This document shows positions 9,448 through 19,261 of a DNA stretch of 64,000 nt, one piece after another (the stretch's first letter is position 1; each line of letters begins with the position of its first letter). Source of the stretch: Leclercia pneumoniae (GTDB lineage: Bacteria > Pseudomonadota > Gammaproteobacteria > Enterobacterales > Enterobacteriaceae); the NCBI RefSeq assembly GCF_017348915.1, contig NZ_CP071383.1, positions 3,534,001 through 3,598,000 on the forward strand, read 5' to 3'. The notes under the pieces are model-generated. The model saw only the letters and a program-made list of their open reading frames with translations, searched no databases and was not told where the DNA came from. Made by a program: the position numbers and the translations under genes.

Positions 9448-9712
9448 AACCACCCTCTTATTTTAGGTTCGGGCTGAACGTAAAAATAAAATACGCGGGG
9501 AAATGCTTTAAGGCAAATTAAGCAAATACGAAAGGTCAATACTAATGGAAAAAATCAAAGCGTTATTAAACAATAATTTGTGAAGCTAATTTAATTTTGC
9601 AACTGTTTAAATGGGATCTTCACTGCAGATATACAAAATACCCATTATTGAAATTTGTGATAAAAATCAAGTTTCAGCTATTGCTTCACATTTAATTCGT
9701 GATCTTAGCCAT
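9448..9712 (-). promoter_or_regulatory. cmtB upstream region with a weak CRP-like site
   Basis: A gene-free A+T-rich stretch between the tktA terminator and cmtB that must hold the promoter of the cmt-ygg operon. At 9656-9671 it contains TGTGA-N6-TCAAG, one perfect and one partial half of the CRP consensus. No clear -10/-35 pair stands out. CRP control of a PTS operon is plausible but not shown. Confidence 0.35.
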
Positions 9713-9743
9713 AAAAAAACCAGGCGACTTTTGGTCTGCCTGG
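9713..9743 (-). terminator. Rho-independent terminator of tktA
   Basis: Stem CCAGGC/GCCTGG (9720-9725 with 9738-9743) is followed on the minus strand by seven T residues. It lies about 50 bp past the tktA stop codon. Confidence 0.85.
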
Positions 9744-9791
9744 CTTTGCGATTTCAGCCCCGGGCGTATAACGCGCCGGGGAAAATATCAA

Positions 9792-11783
9792 TTACAGCAA
9801 CGCTTTCGCTTTCGCGACTACGTTCTCAACGGTGAAGCCGAACTCTTCGAACAGCTGCTCCGCTGGTGCAGACTCACCGAAGGTGGTCATACCAACGATA
9901 GCGCCGTTCAGGCCCACGTATTTGAACCAGTAGTCTGCGATACCGGCTTCCACCGCCACGCGAGCGGAAACCGCTTTAGGCAGTACGGATTCACGGTATG
10001 CCGCATCCTGCTTGTCGAACGCATCAGTAGACGGCATGGACACCACGCGCGCCTTCACGCCTTCGGCAGTCAGTTTTTCCCATGCCGCTACGGCCAGCTC
10101 AACTTCAGAACCGGTAGCGATGAAGATCAACTCAGGCTGGCCTGCGCAATCTTTCAGTACGTAACCACCACGCGCGATGTTAGCCAACTGCTCAGGAGTA
10201 CGCTCCTGCTGTGCCAGGTTCTGACGGGAGAGGATCAGCGCGGTCGGGCCGTCCTGACGCTCAACGCCGTATTTCCACGCTACCGCGGATTCAACCTGGT
10301 CACATGGACGCCAGGTAGACATGTTCGGGGTCACGCGCAGGGAAGCTACCTGCTCAACCGGCTGGTGAGTTGGGCCATCTTCGCCCAGACCGATAGAGTC
10401 GTGGGTGTAGACCATCACCTGACGCTGTTTCATCAGCGCAGCCATACGCACGGCGTTACGCGCGTACTCAACGAACATCAGGAAGGTTGAGGTGTACGGC
10501 AGGAAACCACCGTGCAGGGAGATACCGTTAGCAATCGCGGTCATGCCGAATTCGCGCACGCCGTAATGAATGTAGTTACCGGCAGTGTCTTCGTTGATTG
10601 GCTTAGAGCCGGACCAGATAGTCAGGTTAGACGGTGCCAGGTCAGCGGAGCCGCCCAGGAATTCTGGAAGCCAAGGACCGAACGCTTCAATCGCATTCTG
10701 AGACGCTTTACGGCTCGCGATTTTAGACGGATTAGCCTGCAGTTTAGCGATGAATTCGTTGGCTTTCGCATCGAAATCAGATGGCATTTCGCCTTTCATA
10801 CGACGGGTGAATTCAGCGGCTTCCTGTGGGAAAGCTTTCGCATAGGCAGCGAATTTCTCGTTCCATGCGGACTCTTTCGCCTGACCCATTTCTTTCGCAT
10901 CCCACTGTGCATAGATCTCAGACGGGATTTCGAAGGCAGGGTGTTTCCAGCCCAGCGCTTCACGGGTCAGCGCAATTTCTGCGTCGCCCAGCGGCGCACC
11001 GTGGGAGTCATGGGTGCCAGCTTTATTCGGGGAACCGAAACCAATGATGGTTTTGCACATCAGCAGGGATGGTTTATCCGTCACCGCACGCGCTTCTTCA
11101 ACTGCGCGTTTAATCGAGTCAGCATCGTGGCCATCAACGCCACGCACCACGTGCCAGCCGTAGGCTTCGAAACGGGCTGCGGTATCGTCGGTGAACCAGC
11201 CTTCAACGTGACCATCGATAGAGATGCCGTTGTCATCGTAGAACGCAACCAGTTTGCCCAGCTTCAGGGTACCGGCCAGGGAGCACACTTCGTGAGAAAT
11301 GCCTTCCATCATGCAGCCGTCACCCAGGAATGCGTAGGTGAAGTGATCAACGATGTCATGGCCCGGACGGTTAAACTGCGCTGCCAGCGTTTTTTCGGCA
11401 ATCGCCATACCGACTGCGTTAGCAATACCCTGACCCAGCGGGCCGGTGGTGGTTTCTACGCCCGCGGTGTAACCCACTTCCGGGTGACCTGGAGTTTTAG
11501 AATGCAGCTGACGGAAGTTTTTCAGCTCTTCGATTGGCAGATCATAGCCAGTGAGATGCAGCAGGCTATAGATCAGCATTGAGCCGTGGCCGTTGGACAG
11601 CACGAAGCGGTCGCGGTCAGCCCATGCTGGGTTCTGCGGGTTATGGTTCAGGAAATCACGCCACAGGACTTCGGCAATATCAGCCATGCCCATTGGGGCA
11701 CCCGGGTGGCCAGATTTGGCTTTTTGTACTGCGTCCATGCTCAGCGCACGGATAGCATTTGCAAGCTCTTTACGTGAAGACAT
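9792..11783 (-). CDS. tktA: Transketolase TktA
   Basis: ThDP-dependent enzyme of the non-oxidative pentose phosphate pathway that moves two-carbon units between ketoses and aldoses. From the ATG at 11781-11783 ([19 protein letters not shown]) it is 663 residues, as in E. coli. A GGAG site lies 7 bp before that ATG, while the longer in-frame upstream extension has no counterpart in the family. The ThDP motif begins [13 protein letters not shown] at about residue 154, and the substrate histidine is in HPGAPMG at about 26-32. It has its own terminator and is divergent from loiP. Confidence 0.97.
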   Translation of the reverse strand: MSSRKELANAIRALSMDAVQKAKSGHPGAPMGMADIAEVLWRDFLNHNPQNPAWADRDRFVLSNGHGSMLIYSLLHLTGYDLPIEELKNFRQLHSKTPGHPEVGYTAGVETTTGPLGQGIANAVGMAIAEKTLAAQFNRPGHDIVDHFTYAFLGDGCMMEGISHEVCSLAGTLKLGKLVAFYDDNGISIDGHVEGWFTDDTAARFEAYGWHVVRGVDGHDADSIKRAVEEARAVTDKPSLLMCKTIIGFGSPNKAGTHDSHGAPLGDAEIALTREALGWKHPAFEIPSEIYAQWDAKEMGQAKESAWNEKFAAYAKAFPQEAAEFTRRMKGEMPSDFDAKANEFIAKLQANPSKIASRKASQNAIEAFGPWLPEFLGGSADLAPSNLTIWSGSKPINEDTAGNYIHYGVREFGMTAIANGISLHGGFLPYTSTFLMFVEYARNAVRMAALMKQRQVMVYTHDSIGLGEDGPTHQPVEQVASLRVTPNMSTWRPCDQVESAVAWKYGVERQDGPTALILSRQNLAQQERTPEQLANIARGGYVLKDCAGQPELIFIATGSEVELAVAAWEKLTAEGVKARVVSMPSTDAFDKQDAAYRESVLPKAVSARVAVEAGIADYWFKYVGLNGAIVGMTTFGESAPAEQLFEEFGFTVENVVAKAKALL

Positions 11784-12056
11784 TTTGACTCCAGATCGGA
11801 CTGTTAAAGGCCATACCCTTGACGACAGCGCGTTTTGGGCTACGCCGGAAAAAAGTGCCAACAATGTAACCCAAGCGACAAAGCATGTACATGGACCATT
11901 CTTTTGCCTGTTAAGAAATCTCTGGAACACGCTCGCATGTTGCGCAATCTTCTCGCCCGGCGTGATTTATATTCTTTATACTGAGTGAAACTCCGGCTTC
12001 GCTGCCCTGGAGTACTTTCAGAATTTATCGAATTTAACGAGTACGGAAGCAACATA

Positions 12057-12815
12057 ATGAAAATGCGTGCAATAGTGCTGGCTCTGGGTACCACTCTGCT
12101 TTTGAGTGGCTGTCAGAACATGAACTCCAACGGTCTGATGAGCTCCGGTGCCGAAGCCTTTCAGGCCTACAGCCTGAGCGATGCTCAGGTTAAAGCCCTC
12201 AGTGATGAAGCCTGTAAAGAGATGGATGGCAAAGCCACCGTCGCGCCAGCTAATAGCACCTACTCGCAGCGTCTGACCAAGATTGCTTCCGCACTGGGCG
12301 ATAACATCAACGGCCAGCCGGTAAACTACAAGGTATACATGGCGAAAGACGTGAACGCCTTCGCGATGGCGAATGGCTGTATCCGCGTCTACAGCGGCCT
12401 GATGGATATGATGACCGATAACGAAGTCGAAGCGGTGATCGGCCATGAAATGGGTCACGTGGCGCTCGGTCACGTGAAGAGAGGCATGCAGGTTGCGCTG
12501 GGCACCAACGCCGTGCGCGTGGCCGCCGCTTCTGCAGGCGGCATCGTCGGTAGCCTGTCTCAGTCACAGCTAGGCGATCTGGGCGAAAAACTGGTGAACT
12601 CTCAGTTCTCACAGCGTCAGGAGTCAGAGGCCGATGACTACTCCTACGATCTGTTGCGCAAACGCGGCATCAACCCATCCGGTTTAGCCACCAGCTTCGA
12701 AAAACTGGCCAAACTGGAAGAGGGTCGTGCAAGTTCTATGTTTGACGATCACCCGGCCTCCGCAGAACGTGCACAGCATGTACGCGACAGAATGGCGGCT
12801 GACGGCATCAAATAA
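12057..12815 (+). CDS. loiP: Outer-membrane metalloprotease lipoprotein LoiP
   Basis: M48-family zinc peptidase anchored as a lipoprotein; E. coli LoiP (YggG) cleaves between Phe residues and works with BepA. From the ATG at 12057 it is 252 residues, with signal peptide MKMRAIVLALGTTLLLSGC, whose LSGC is the lipobox. The zinc motif HEMGH is at about 133-137, and the third ligand lies in the QRQESEADDY segment. It is followed by a strong terminator. In E. coli the next gene is speB, but here a 16-kb catabolic island comes between. Confidence 0.95.
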   Translation: MKMRAIVLALGTTLLLSGCQNMNSNGLMSSGAEAFQAYSLSDAQVKALSDEACKEMDGKATVAPANSTYSQRLTKIASALGDNINGQPVNYKVYMAKDVNAFAMANGCIRVYSGLMDMMTDNEVEAVIGHEMGHVALGHVKRGMQVALGTNAVRVAAASAGGIVGSLSQSQLGDLGEKLVNSQFSQRQESEADDYSYDLLRKRGINPSGLATSFEKLAKLEEGRASSMFDDHPASAERAQHVRDRMAADGIK

Positions 12816-12818
12816 AAC

Positions 12819-12846
12819 AAAAAGGAGGCGATATCGCCTCCTTTTT
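12819..12846 (+). terminator. Terminator after loiP
   Basis: A perfect palindromic stem, AAAAAGGAGGCGAT pairing with ATCGCCTCCTTTTT, lies just past the loiP stop. The flanking A and T runs make it able to act on both strands. It marks the left boundary of the catabolic island. Confidence 0.88.
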
Positions 12847-13158
12847 ATTTCGCACCAATTGCCAATATTATCGCACAGATTGTTAATATCCCCAGATAGC
12901 AATCAAAGCGGGTTATTCGATATTTCAGCTTGTCTCAGTGAAATATATTAAGAGCAAATGACTCTGCCATTTTTATCGCTGCCTGTATCCCTTCTGTCGA
13001 AATATAAAATAGTCTACCCCCTGCACCGGAGAACCACGCGGACAGTGGCCCGGCGCGTTACAGCGCGTCACATAACCATTGCAATCATTTATCTTTCAGG
13101 TAACTATCAAATACGCAGCAACGCAATTTGATATTATTTAGAAAGAGAAGTTCCTTCC
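12847..13158. other. Gene-free junction between loiP and the porin gene
   Basis: About 310 bp without a convincing gene. The A+T-rich last 60 bp, with TATTAT-like hexamers and a GAAAGAGAAG ribosome site at 13140-13149, probably hold the porin promoter. I see no tRNA, integrase or direct repeat that would mark how the island entered. The junction with the backbone lies somewhere in this stretch. Confidence 0.5.
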
Positions 13159-14427
13159 GTGAAAAAAGAATTATCGTTAATCGCATTAGGTTTATTTTCG
13201 GCCCTTCCCGCCGTTGCAAGCCAGCAATCTGACAGCCAGGGTTTTATTGACGACAGCCATCTGGACCTGTTTTTCCGTAACGCATACATCAGCCGCGACT
13301 ACCATCAGGGCCAGCAAGACAAGGCCGAATGGGGTCAGGGGATCGTTGCGACCTTTGAATCCGGTTATACCGAAGGGCTGGTAGGCTTTGGTGTCGACGG
13401 CATTGCGCAGTACGGCGTGCGTCTCGACGGTGGCCGCGGCAAGAGCGGCGCGGGGGGTATCGACTTCTTCAGGCAGGAAGATGATGGCCGCGCGAAGTCC
13501 GAACTGGCAAAATTTGGCGCGACTGCCAAAATGCGCATCTCCAATACCGTGCTGAGCTACGGCAACCAGCGTCCTGCGTTACCGATTGTCACCTCCGACA
13601 GCTCACGCCTGCTGTTCGAAAGCTATACCGGCGCGCTGTTAACCTCTAAAGAGATCGACGGTCTGGAAGTTAACGCAGGTTACTTTACCGACGAGCAGCG
13701 TAAGAGTGACGATCGCCACGATAGCGGTCTGAAGAGCCTTACCTTCGGCGGCGCAAGCTATCAGTTTAACGATCAGTTCAGCGGCGCGCTGTACGCCTCT
13801 CACAATGAAGAGGTGATGAACAAGCAGTACCTGGGTCTGAACTTCAAACAACCGTTCAGTACTGGCCAACAGCTGGTACTCGACTTTAACGGCTATAACT
13901 CTCGTCTGGATCAGGGCTATGCCAACGACCTCAACACGGGTCGCAGCAATAGCATCTGGAGCCTGGCGGCCAGCTATATCTGGGACGTTCATACCTTTAA
14001 GGTGGCGTACCAGCAGAGCAGCGGCAGCACCGGTTATCACTATGGTAGCTATCGCGATCGCGACGGCGTGGGCGATGGCGGCAACACCATCTGGCTGGCG
14101 AACTCCTACTGGTCTGATTTTAATGGTGAAGACGAACGCTCGTGGCAGGCCTCTTACGGTCTGGACTTCGCTGGCCTCGGCTTACCGGGTCTGAGCTGGA
14201 CCACGGCCTACGTGCGTGGCGATAACATCAAAACGTCTGAAACCAGCAACGGTAAAGAGCACGAGTGGTTCAACCAGGTGCAATACCAGGTCCAGGATGG
14301 CCCCGCAAAAGATCTGAAGCTGAAACTGCGCTATTCCGTCCTGCGGGTCTCCAGCAACGCCAGCGACTATAACGTCGGCGGCAACGAGCTTCGCGCTTAC
14401 GTGGAATATCCGTTTAACGTGTTTTAA
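13159..14427 (+). CDS. OprD-family outer-membrane porin
   Basis: A 422-residue beta-barrel porin of the OprD/OpdK substrate-specific channel family, common in Pseudomonas and rarer in enterobacteria. A signal peptide (MKKELSLIALGLFSALPAVA) is followed by FIDDSHLDLFFRNAYISRDY, a typical OprD start. Many alternating amphipathic strands follow, and the chain ends in a C-terminal Phe (EYPFNVF), the BAM recognition signature. The start is GTG with GAAAGAGAAG upstream. It converges on the catabolic operon and probably carries the aromatic substrate across the outer membrane. The substrate is unknown. Confidence 0.85.
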   Translation: MKKELSLIALGLFSALPAVASQQSDSQGFIDDSHLDLFFRNAYISRDYHQGQQDKAEWGQGIVATFESGYTEGLVGFGVDGIAQYGVRLDGGRGKSGAGGIDFFRQEDDGRAKSELAKFGATAKMRISNTVLSYGNQRPALPIVTSDSSRLLFESYTGALLTSKEIDGLEVNAGYFTDEQRKSDDRHDSGLKSLTFGGASYQFNDQFSGALYASHNEEVMNKQYLGLNFKQPFSTGQQLVLDFNGYNSRLDQGYANDLNTGRSNSIWSLAASYIWDVHTFKVAYQQSSGSTGYHYGSYRDRDGVGDGGNTIWLANSYWSDFNGEDERSWQASYGLDFAGLGLPGLSWTTAYVRGDNIKTSETSNGKEHEWFNQVQYQVQDGPAKDLKLKLRYSVLRVSSNASDYNVGGNELRAYVEYPFNVF

Positions 14428-14433
14428 GTTTGT

Positions 14434-14514
14434 CCCCCCTCACTCTAACCCTCTCCCAAAGGGAGAGGGAACGCGATCACCCTCTCCCTTTGGGAGAGGG
14501 CCGGGGTGAGGGGA
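14434..14514. repeat. Double palindromic repeat (CCCTCTCCC/GGGAGAGGG type) between convergent genes
   Basis: Two perfect hairpins, CCCTCTCCC-AAA-GGGAGAGGG (14449-14469) and CCCTCTCCC-TTT-GGGAGAGGG (14480-14500), lie inside an outer inverted repeat CCCCTCAC ... GTGAGGGG. This is a REP/BIME-like intergenic element. It lies between the 3' ends of the porin and the ThDP-enzyme gene and may act as a two-way terminator. Confidence 0.8.
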
Positions 14515-14553
14515 ATTAACCCGCACCTCAGCTAACGTTGCTATATCCTCTAA

Positions 14554-16194
14554 TCAATACAGCGACTTCTGCGGCGGCCCGGCAAACTTCAGCGCGCCAA
14601 TCTGCCCCATGCGCACCTCTACCACCGATGGCCCCGGCATTGACAGCGCCTCCGTCATCACCGCGTCAAAATCCTCGGCCCGCTCCACGCTCCACGCCTG
14701 CAGGCCAATCGCCTGCGCCAGTAGGGTAAAGTCCGGCGTGTGCAGTTCGTTGTAATACTGACGCCCACCGAAATACTTATCCTGGATACCGCGCATTACG
14801 CCATAGCCGCCGTCGTTCATGATCAGCAGCGTCACGTTCGCTTTCTCCTGGGCAAGCGTTGCCAGTTCCCCGAGGTTAAGGCTCAGGCCGCCGTCACCTA
14901 CCAGCCCCACCACCTTGCGCTGCGGGTTGGCAATCGCGGTGCCGATCGCCATCGGCAGCCCCATGCCAATCGCCCCCGCCAGAGAGTGAATGTTCATCAG
15001 CGGGCCGTTAGCGCGGAACAGACGGCTGCCCCACAGGCTGCCGGAAACGGTGATATCCCGCACCAGCAGGCCGTCGTTCGGCAGGGCGTTGTCGATAGCG
15101 TCGTTCAGCTTCGCATAGGCGCCGCACTGCTCGCGCAGCCCCTGCTCTGCTGTTGCTACCGCCTGCTGAACCTGCCCATCCCACTGGGCATTGCCCCATT
15201 CGCGCCCCTGCGCTTTGTTCGCCAGCACCGCCAGTAGTGCGGAGCAGTCGGCGACCAGGGTGTTATCCATCAGATAGTTACGGCTCGCCGCCGCCGGATC
15301 GATATCAATCTGCACGCGGGGATGCGGCAGCTCGAGCGTCCACGAGCGGGTTTCGTTACTGCGCAGGCGTGAGCCTGCCACCAGCGTAAAGTCGCACCGG
15401 GCAATCAGCGCCTCGACCGACGGTGAATTGTGGAACGCCCGCAGGCTGGCGCGATGGCTGTCCGGCAGCACGCCGCGTGCGTGGGTGCTGGAGATCACCG
15501 TAACGCCCGCATCCGCCAGCTTTTGCACGGCCTCAGCACTTCCCAGCGCCCCCCCGCCCAGCCACAGCAGAGGCTGTTTCGCCTGCTTAAGCTGTGCCCA
15601 GAGCGCCTCGACCACAGCCTTATCAACGGTGTCCGGCGCGGTGGATTTTACCGGTGCCGTCACCAGCGAGGCCGGGATCTTCGCCCCCTGAATATCAATC
15701 GGAATTTCCACCGAAACCGGCCCGCACGGCGGCGTCTGTGCCTCCTGAATGGCCTTATGGAGAATAGCGACCGCCTGGTGAGCATTGCTGATGCGCCAGG
15801 CCCGTTTCGAGCTGGCCTTGAGGAAGGTCAGCTGATCGCGGGTTTCGTGTATAAACCCGGTGTCGGCATCCAGCCAGGCTTTTTCAACCTGGCCGGTCAG
15901 GTGCAGCAGCGGCGTACAGGCGTTCATGGCTTCCACCAGCGCCCCCACCGCGTTGCCCGCCCCTGCGCCGGTGCTGGTCAGCGCCACGCCAAGGCCGGAA
16001 AAGCGTCCGTGGGCGTCGGCCATGGTGACGGAACCCGCCTCGCCGCGCGCGGGCACAAAGCGGATGTTGCCCCGCTGACCCACCGCATCCGCGATCGGCA
16101 GGTTGTGAATAGAGATGACGCCGTAGATGGCCTCAACCTGATACTGCTCCAGCGTTCTGGCGATGGCGTCGCCGACGGTTATCATTTCGCTCAT
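14554..16194 (-). CDS. ThDP-dependent enzyme, acetolactate synthase/benzoylformate decarboxylase-like
   Basis: A 546-residue enzyme of the pyruvate oxidase/decarboxylase superfamily. The cofactor-activating Glu is in ARGEAGSVTMADAHGR at about residues 49-64. The ThDP/Mg motif starts GDGGLSLNLGELATLAQ at about 437 and ends in MNDGGYG. Such enzymes decarboxylate 2-oxo acids to aldehydes or join them to a second carbonyl. With aldehyde dehydrogenase next upstream, a decarboxylase giving an aldehyde is the most natural reading. It is the last gene of the long operon, 13 bp after the aldehyde dehydrogenase gene. The exact substrate cannot be read from the sequence. Confidence 0.85.
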   Translation of the reverse strand: MSEMITVGDAIARTLEQYQVEAIYGVISIHNLPIADAVGQRGNIRFVPARGEAGSVTMADAHGRFSGLGVALTSTGAGAGNAVGALVEAMNACTPLLHLTGQVEKAWLDADTGFIHETRDQLTFLKASSKRAWRISNAHQAVAILHKAIQEAQTPPCGPVSVEIPIDIQGAKIPASLVTAPVKSTAPDTVDKAVVEALWAQLKQAKQPLLWLGGGALGSAEAVQKLADAGVTVISSTHARGVLPDSHRASLRAFHNSPSVEALIARCDFTLVAGSRLRSNETRSWTLELPHPRVQIDIDPAAASRNYLMDNTLVADCSALLAVLANKAQGREWGNAQWDGQVQQAVATAEQGLREQCGAYAKLNDAIDNALPNDGLLVRDITVSGSLWGSRLFRANGPLMNIHSLAGAIGMGLPMAIGTAIANPQRKVVGLVGDGGLSLNLGELATLAQEKANVTLLIMNDGGYGVMRGIQDKYFGGRQYYNELHTPDFTLLAQAIGLQAWSVERAEDFDAVMTEALSMPGPSVVEVRMGQIGALKFAGPPQKSLY

Positions 16195-16207
16195 TGCTCA
16201 CCCTTTC

Positions 16208-17677
16208 TCAGTCGCACCAGTGGTTGACGCTATTACCCGTCGCCAGATAAATGCTCTTTTGCTGCATCCAGGCTTTCAGCCCCTGAATGCCCTTTTCGCG
16301 GCCCAGACCGCTCTCTTTAAAGCCCCCAAACGGGGTCGAAATCGCAAACACTTTGTAGGTGTTGATCCACACGGTGCCTGCTTCCAGTTGCTCGCTCAGG
16401 CGCAGGGCACGTCCGGTATCGCGCGTCCAGATGCCCGCCGCCAGGCCGTACACCGAGTCGTTGGCCTCGCGGATCAGCGCCGCCTCGTCACTGAACGGCA
16501 TCGCCACCAGCACCGGGCCGAAGATCTCCTCCTGACAGGCGCGGGCGGAGTTGGTCAGCCCCTCGATAATCGTTGGCTGGAAGAAGCTGCCGCTGGCAAG
16601 CGCCGGATCGGCCGGGATCTCCCCGCCGCACAGGACGCGGCCCCCTTCGCGTTGCGCCAGCTCTACGTAGGCCTGCACGCTCTGGCGATGTTTGTCGTTA
16701 ATCAGCGGGCCGATATGCGTACCGTCGGCAAACGGATGGCCGACGCGCAGGCCGCGCGTGAGTTTCAGCAGCCGTGCCATCAGCGGAGCGTAAATGCTCT
16801 CGTGGATAAACAGCCGTGAACCGGCAATGCACGCCTGCCCCGCCGAGCTGAAAATGCCGTAGCAGATCCCGCGCGCAGCCTGCTCGACGTCCGCATCGTC
16901 CAGCACAATGGTCGGGGATTTTCCGCCCAGCTCCAGCGACGCCGGGATCAGTTTTTCCGCCGCCACGTGCGCCAAATGCCGCCCTGTGGTCGTGCCGCCG
17001 GTAAAGGAAATTTTCCGCACGCGAGGATGGCGCGCCAGCGCGTCGCCAATCACCGAACCTTTGCCCGGCAGCACGCTCAGCAGCCCGGCGGGCAGCCCGG
17101 CCTGTTCAAAAATACGCGCCAGCTCCAGCGCCATCAGCGGCGTGGCCTCGGCAGGTTTGAGGATCACGGCATTTCCGGCGGCAATGGCCGGGGCAACCTT
17201 CTGCATTTCGCTGGCAATCGGTGAATTCCACGGCGTGATGGCCGCCACCACGCCGAGTGGCTCGTAGCGGCTCAGCGTCAGGAGATCGGGCTGGCGTGGG
17301 GTGGGAAGTTCGCCTTCCAGCAGTTCGCAGGCGGCGGCGAAATAGCGCGCCGTGCCCGCCGCACTCATCACCAGGCCACGCGCTTCCGCCAGCGGCTTGC
17401 CGTTATCGCGGCTCTGCATCTGCGCCAGTTCATCGACGCGGGATTCAATCAGATCGGCCACCTTGTGCAGGATCTTCGCCCGCATATGCGGCAGGCGGTT
17501 GCGCCAGTCCGGATCGCGCCACGCGCGTTCGCCTGCCTCGATGGCATCTTCCAGATCGTCCAGGCTTGCGGCGTTGAGCGTCGCGTTGATTGAGCCGTCC
17601 GCCGGGAACTGGCTCTGCATCAGGTTGCCGCCGCCGTGGCGCCAGTGACCACCGATAAAAATCTTCAGATCGTCCAT
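16208..17677 (-). CDS. NAD(P)-dependent aldehyde dehydrogenase
   Basis: A 489-residue aldehyde dehydrogenase of the ALDH superfamily. It oxidises an aldehyde to a carboxylate in the cytosol. The catalytic Glu motif LELGGKSPTIV is at about 252-262 and the nucleophile Cys is in SSAGQACIAGSRL at about 282-294. The cofactor-binding FTGGTTTGRHLA segment is at about 229-240. A good AGGAG precedes the ATG. It lies between the aspartate-dehydrogenase-like gene and the ThDP enzyme and probably consumes the aldehyde made by the latter. Confidence 0.9.
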   Translation of the reverse strand: MDDLKIFIGGHWRHGGGNLMQSQFPADGSINATLNAASLDDLEDAIEAGERAWRDPDWRNRLPHMRAKILHKVADLIESRVDELAQMQSRDNGKPLAEARGLVMSAAGTARYFAAACELLEGELPTPRQPDLLTLSRYEPLGVVAAITPWNSPIASEMQKVAPAIAAGNAVILKPAEATPLMALELARIFEQAGLPAGLLSVLPGKGSVIGDALARHPRVRKISFTGGTTTGRHLAHVAAEKLIPASLELGGKSPTIVLDDADVEQAARGICYGIFSSAGQACIAGSRLFIHESIYAPLMARLLKLTRGLRVGHPFADGTHIGPLINDKHRQSVQAYVELAQREGGRVLCGGEIPADPALASGSFFQPTIIEGLTNSARACQEEIFGPVLVAMPFSDEAALIREANDSVYGLAAGIWTRDTGRALRLSEQLEAGTVWINTYKVFAISTPFGGFKESGLGREKGIQGLKAWMQQKSIYLATGNSVNHWCD

Positions 17678-17686
17678 TGTGACTCC

Positions 17687-18457
17687 TTAGCTCAGGGCCA
17701 GCTCACGGCAGGCGCGCACCGCGCTCAGTGCCGCCAGGGTGGAGGTTTTGGGGTTGCTGGCAAGCGGCAGGCCGCTCAGTTCCAGATGAAACTCGCCAAA
17801 CAGCCCTTCGACGTGCAGCGTATGGGTGTTGCGCGTCGTCGCCGGGTCGACCATCAGTTGCACGCGAGTGTCATCCATCCCGACGCCGCCGAGCGCCACG
17901 GTCGCCGCCACGTTGGCGTTAGCCGGGAACAGCCGCGCCGCCTCGCGGGCGCTGCCCTCAAAGAACACCTGCGCCTGCGACACCGCGTTAAGATCGATAA
18001 GCTGCTCGGCGTAGCTGCCGCGCCAGCTGGCCGGGCTTTTGCGCGACCGATAGGTCACACGCTCCAGGCCGCCCTCTCTGGCGGCGGAAAGCCCGTCGAT
18101 GCCCGCCACCGCGCCGGAGAGGAGCGTGAGTTTTCCGCCCGCGTTGAGCAGACGCTGTTCCAGCGCGCTGTCCGCCAGCGCGCCGGTGGATATCACGGCC
18201 AGATGCCAGCCGCGATGCAGTATCTCTTCGCCGTACTGCGCCACTGCCTGCTGGCTGGCGCACTCCAGCACCAGATCGGGCGCTTCAGCGCAGTCCACCG
18301 GCGAGGCCAGCGCCGCCACCGCACCGCCGAACTGCGCGCGAATGGCCTCGTGGTGAGCCTCGCGCGCAACGATCCAGCCGATGCTGACGCCATCAGGCAG
18401 GCGCTCAATTACCGCCTGCGCCATCGCGCCAAAGCCAATTAACATGATTTTTTTCAT
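17687..18457 (-). CDS. L-aspartate dehydrogenase-like protein (NadX family)
   Basis: A 256-residue Rossmann oxidoreductase of the aspartate dehydrogenase family, which interconverts L-aspartate and oxaloacetate/iminoaspartate with NAD(P). The N-terminus MKKIMLIGFGAMAQAVIERL is the dinucleotide site. SGAVAGIDGL at about 129-138 and FPANANVAATVALGGVGMDD at about 192-211 are family signatures. The family usually serves NAD synthesis, but here the gene is inside a catabolic operon with no nadA or nadC. It may instead act on an amino acid or imine made in the pathway. A clear AAGGA precedes the ATG. Confidence 0.85.
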   Translation of the reverse strand: MKKIMLIGFGAMAQAVIERLPDGVSIGWIVAREAHHEAIRAQFGGAVAALASPVDCAEAPDLVLECASQQAVAQYGEEILHRGWHLAVISTGALADSALEQRLLNAGGKLTLLSGAVAGIDGLSAAREGGLERVTYRSRKSPASWRGSYAEQLIDLNAVSQAQVFFEGSAREAARLFPANANVAATVALGGVGMDDTRVQLMVDPATTRNTHTLHVEGLFGEFHLELSGLPLASNPKTSTLAALSAVRACRELALS

Positions 18458-18466
18458 GATGCGTCC

Positions 18467-19261
18467 TTACAGGTGACGGCAGAAGCCGCCGGAAACGTCC
18501 AGTGCGGCACCGGTGGTAAACGAGGCCAGCTGCGAGGCGAGGAACAGCAGCGCCTGTGCGGGCTCCTGCGGCTTGCCGAGGCGCGCCATCGGTATGCCCC
18601 GCTTGCGCGCAATATCCGCCGTCCATTCCGGCCAGCTCTGGCTTTTATCCGTCCGGTTTTCAAAGCGGCGCTGCCACTGGCCAGACTCCACCATGCCGAG
18701 CAAAATGGAGTTGACGCGAATACCTTTGCCCACCAGCTCTTTAGAGAGTGTCAGCGTCATGTTCAGCAGCGCGGCGCGGGCGGCGGAGGTGGCGATCATG
18801 TGCTCCTCCGGCTGCAACGCCAGCAGGGAGTTGACGCAGGTAATCGAGGCGATATCGGACTGCTCCAGCAGAGGCTGAAACGCCTGCACCGGGTTGATTA
18901 CTCCGAACAGTTTCAGTTCGGCTTCGTGCAGCCACGCCTCGCGCGGGGTGTCGTTGAAGTGCGCCACGTAGCCCTGCCCGGCGTTGTTGATCAACATATC
19001 CGCCGCGCCAAAGCGCGCCTGAACCGCCTGCGCGAAAGCCTGCACCTCATCGGCGTTGAGCACGTCGCAGCGGTAAGCGAAGATCTCTCCGTCGGGGTAG
19101 TCGTTTTGCAGCGCCGCGTGCGCACTGGCGAGCCGGTCCGGATCGCGGCCGCAGAAGGCCACTTTTGCCCCCTCGCCCAGCAGCAGGCGCAGCGTTTCAA
19201 AGCCAATGCCGGACGATCCGCCGGTGACTACCGCTACGCGACCATCAATGTGTGCATTCAT
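18467..19261 (-). CDS. SDR-family protein with altered catalytic residues
   Basis: A 264-residue short-chain dehydrogenase/reductase fold. The cofactor motif TGGSSGIGFETLRLLLGEG is at about 14-32 and NNAGQGY at about 91-97. The usual active-site YxxxK is replaced: the aligned stretch reads TSAARAALL, with Thr for the catalytic Tyr and Arg for the Lys. It may therefore be a poor oxidoreductase, a non-redox lyase-like SDR or a binding protein. It overlaps the alpha/beta hydrolase gene by 17 bp, which suggests coupled translation. Confidence 0.82.
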   Translation of the reverse strand: MNAHIDGRVAVVTGGSSGIGFETLRLLLGEGAKVAFCGRDPDRLASAHAALQNDYPDGEIFAYRCDVLNADEVQAFAQAVQARFGAADMLINNAGQGYVAHFNDTPREAWLHEAELKLFGVINPVQAFQPLLEQSDIASITCVNSLLALQPEEHMIATSAARAALLNMTLTLSKELVGKGIRVNSILLGMVESGQWQRRFENRTDKSQSWPEWTADIARKRGIPMARLGKPQEPAQALLFLASQLASFTTGAALDVSGGFCRHL

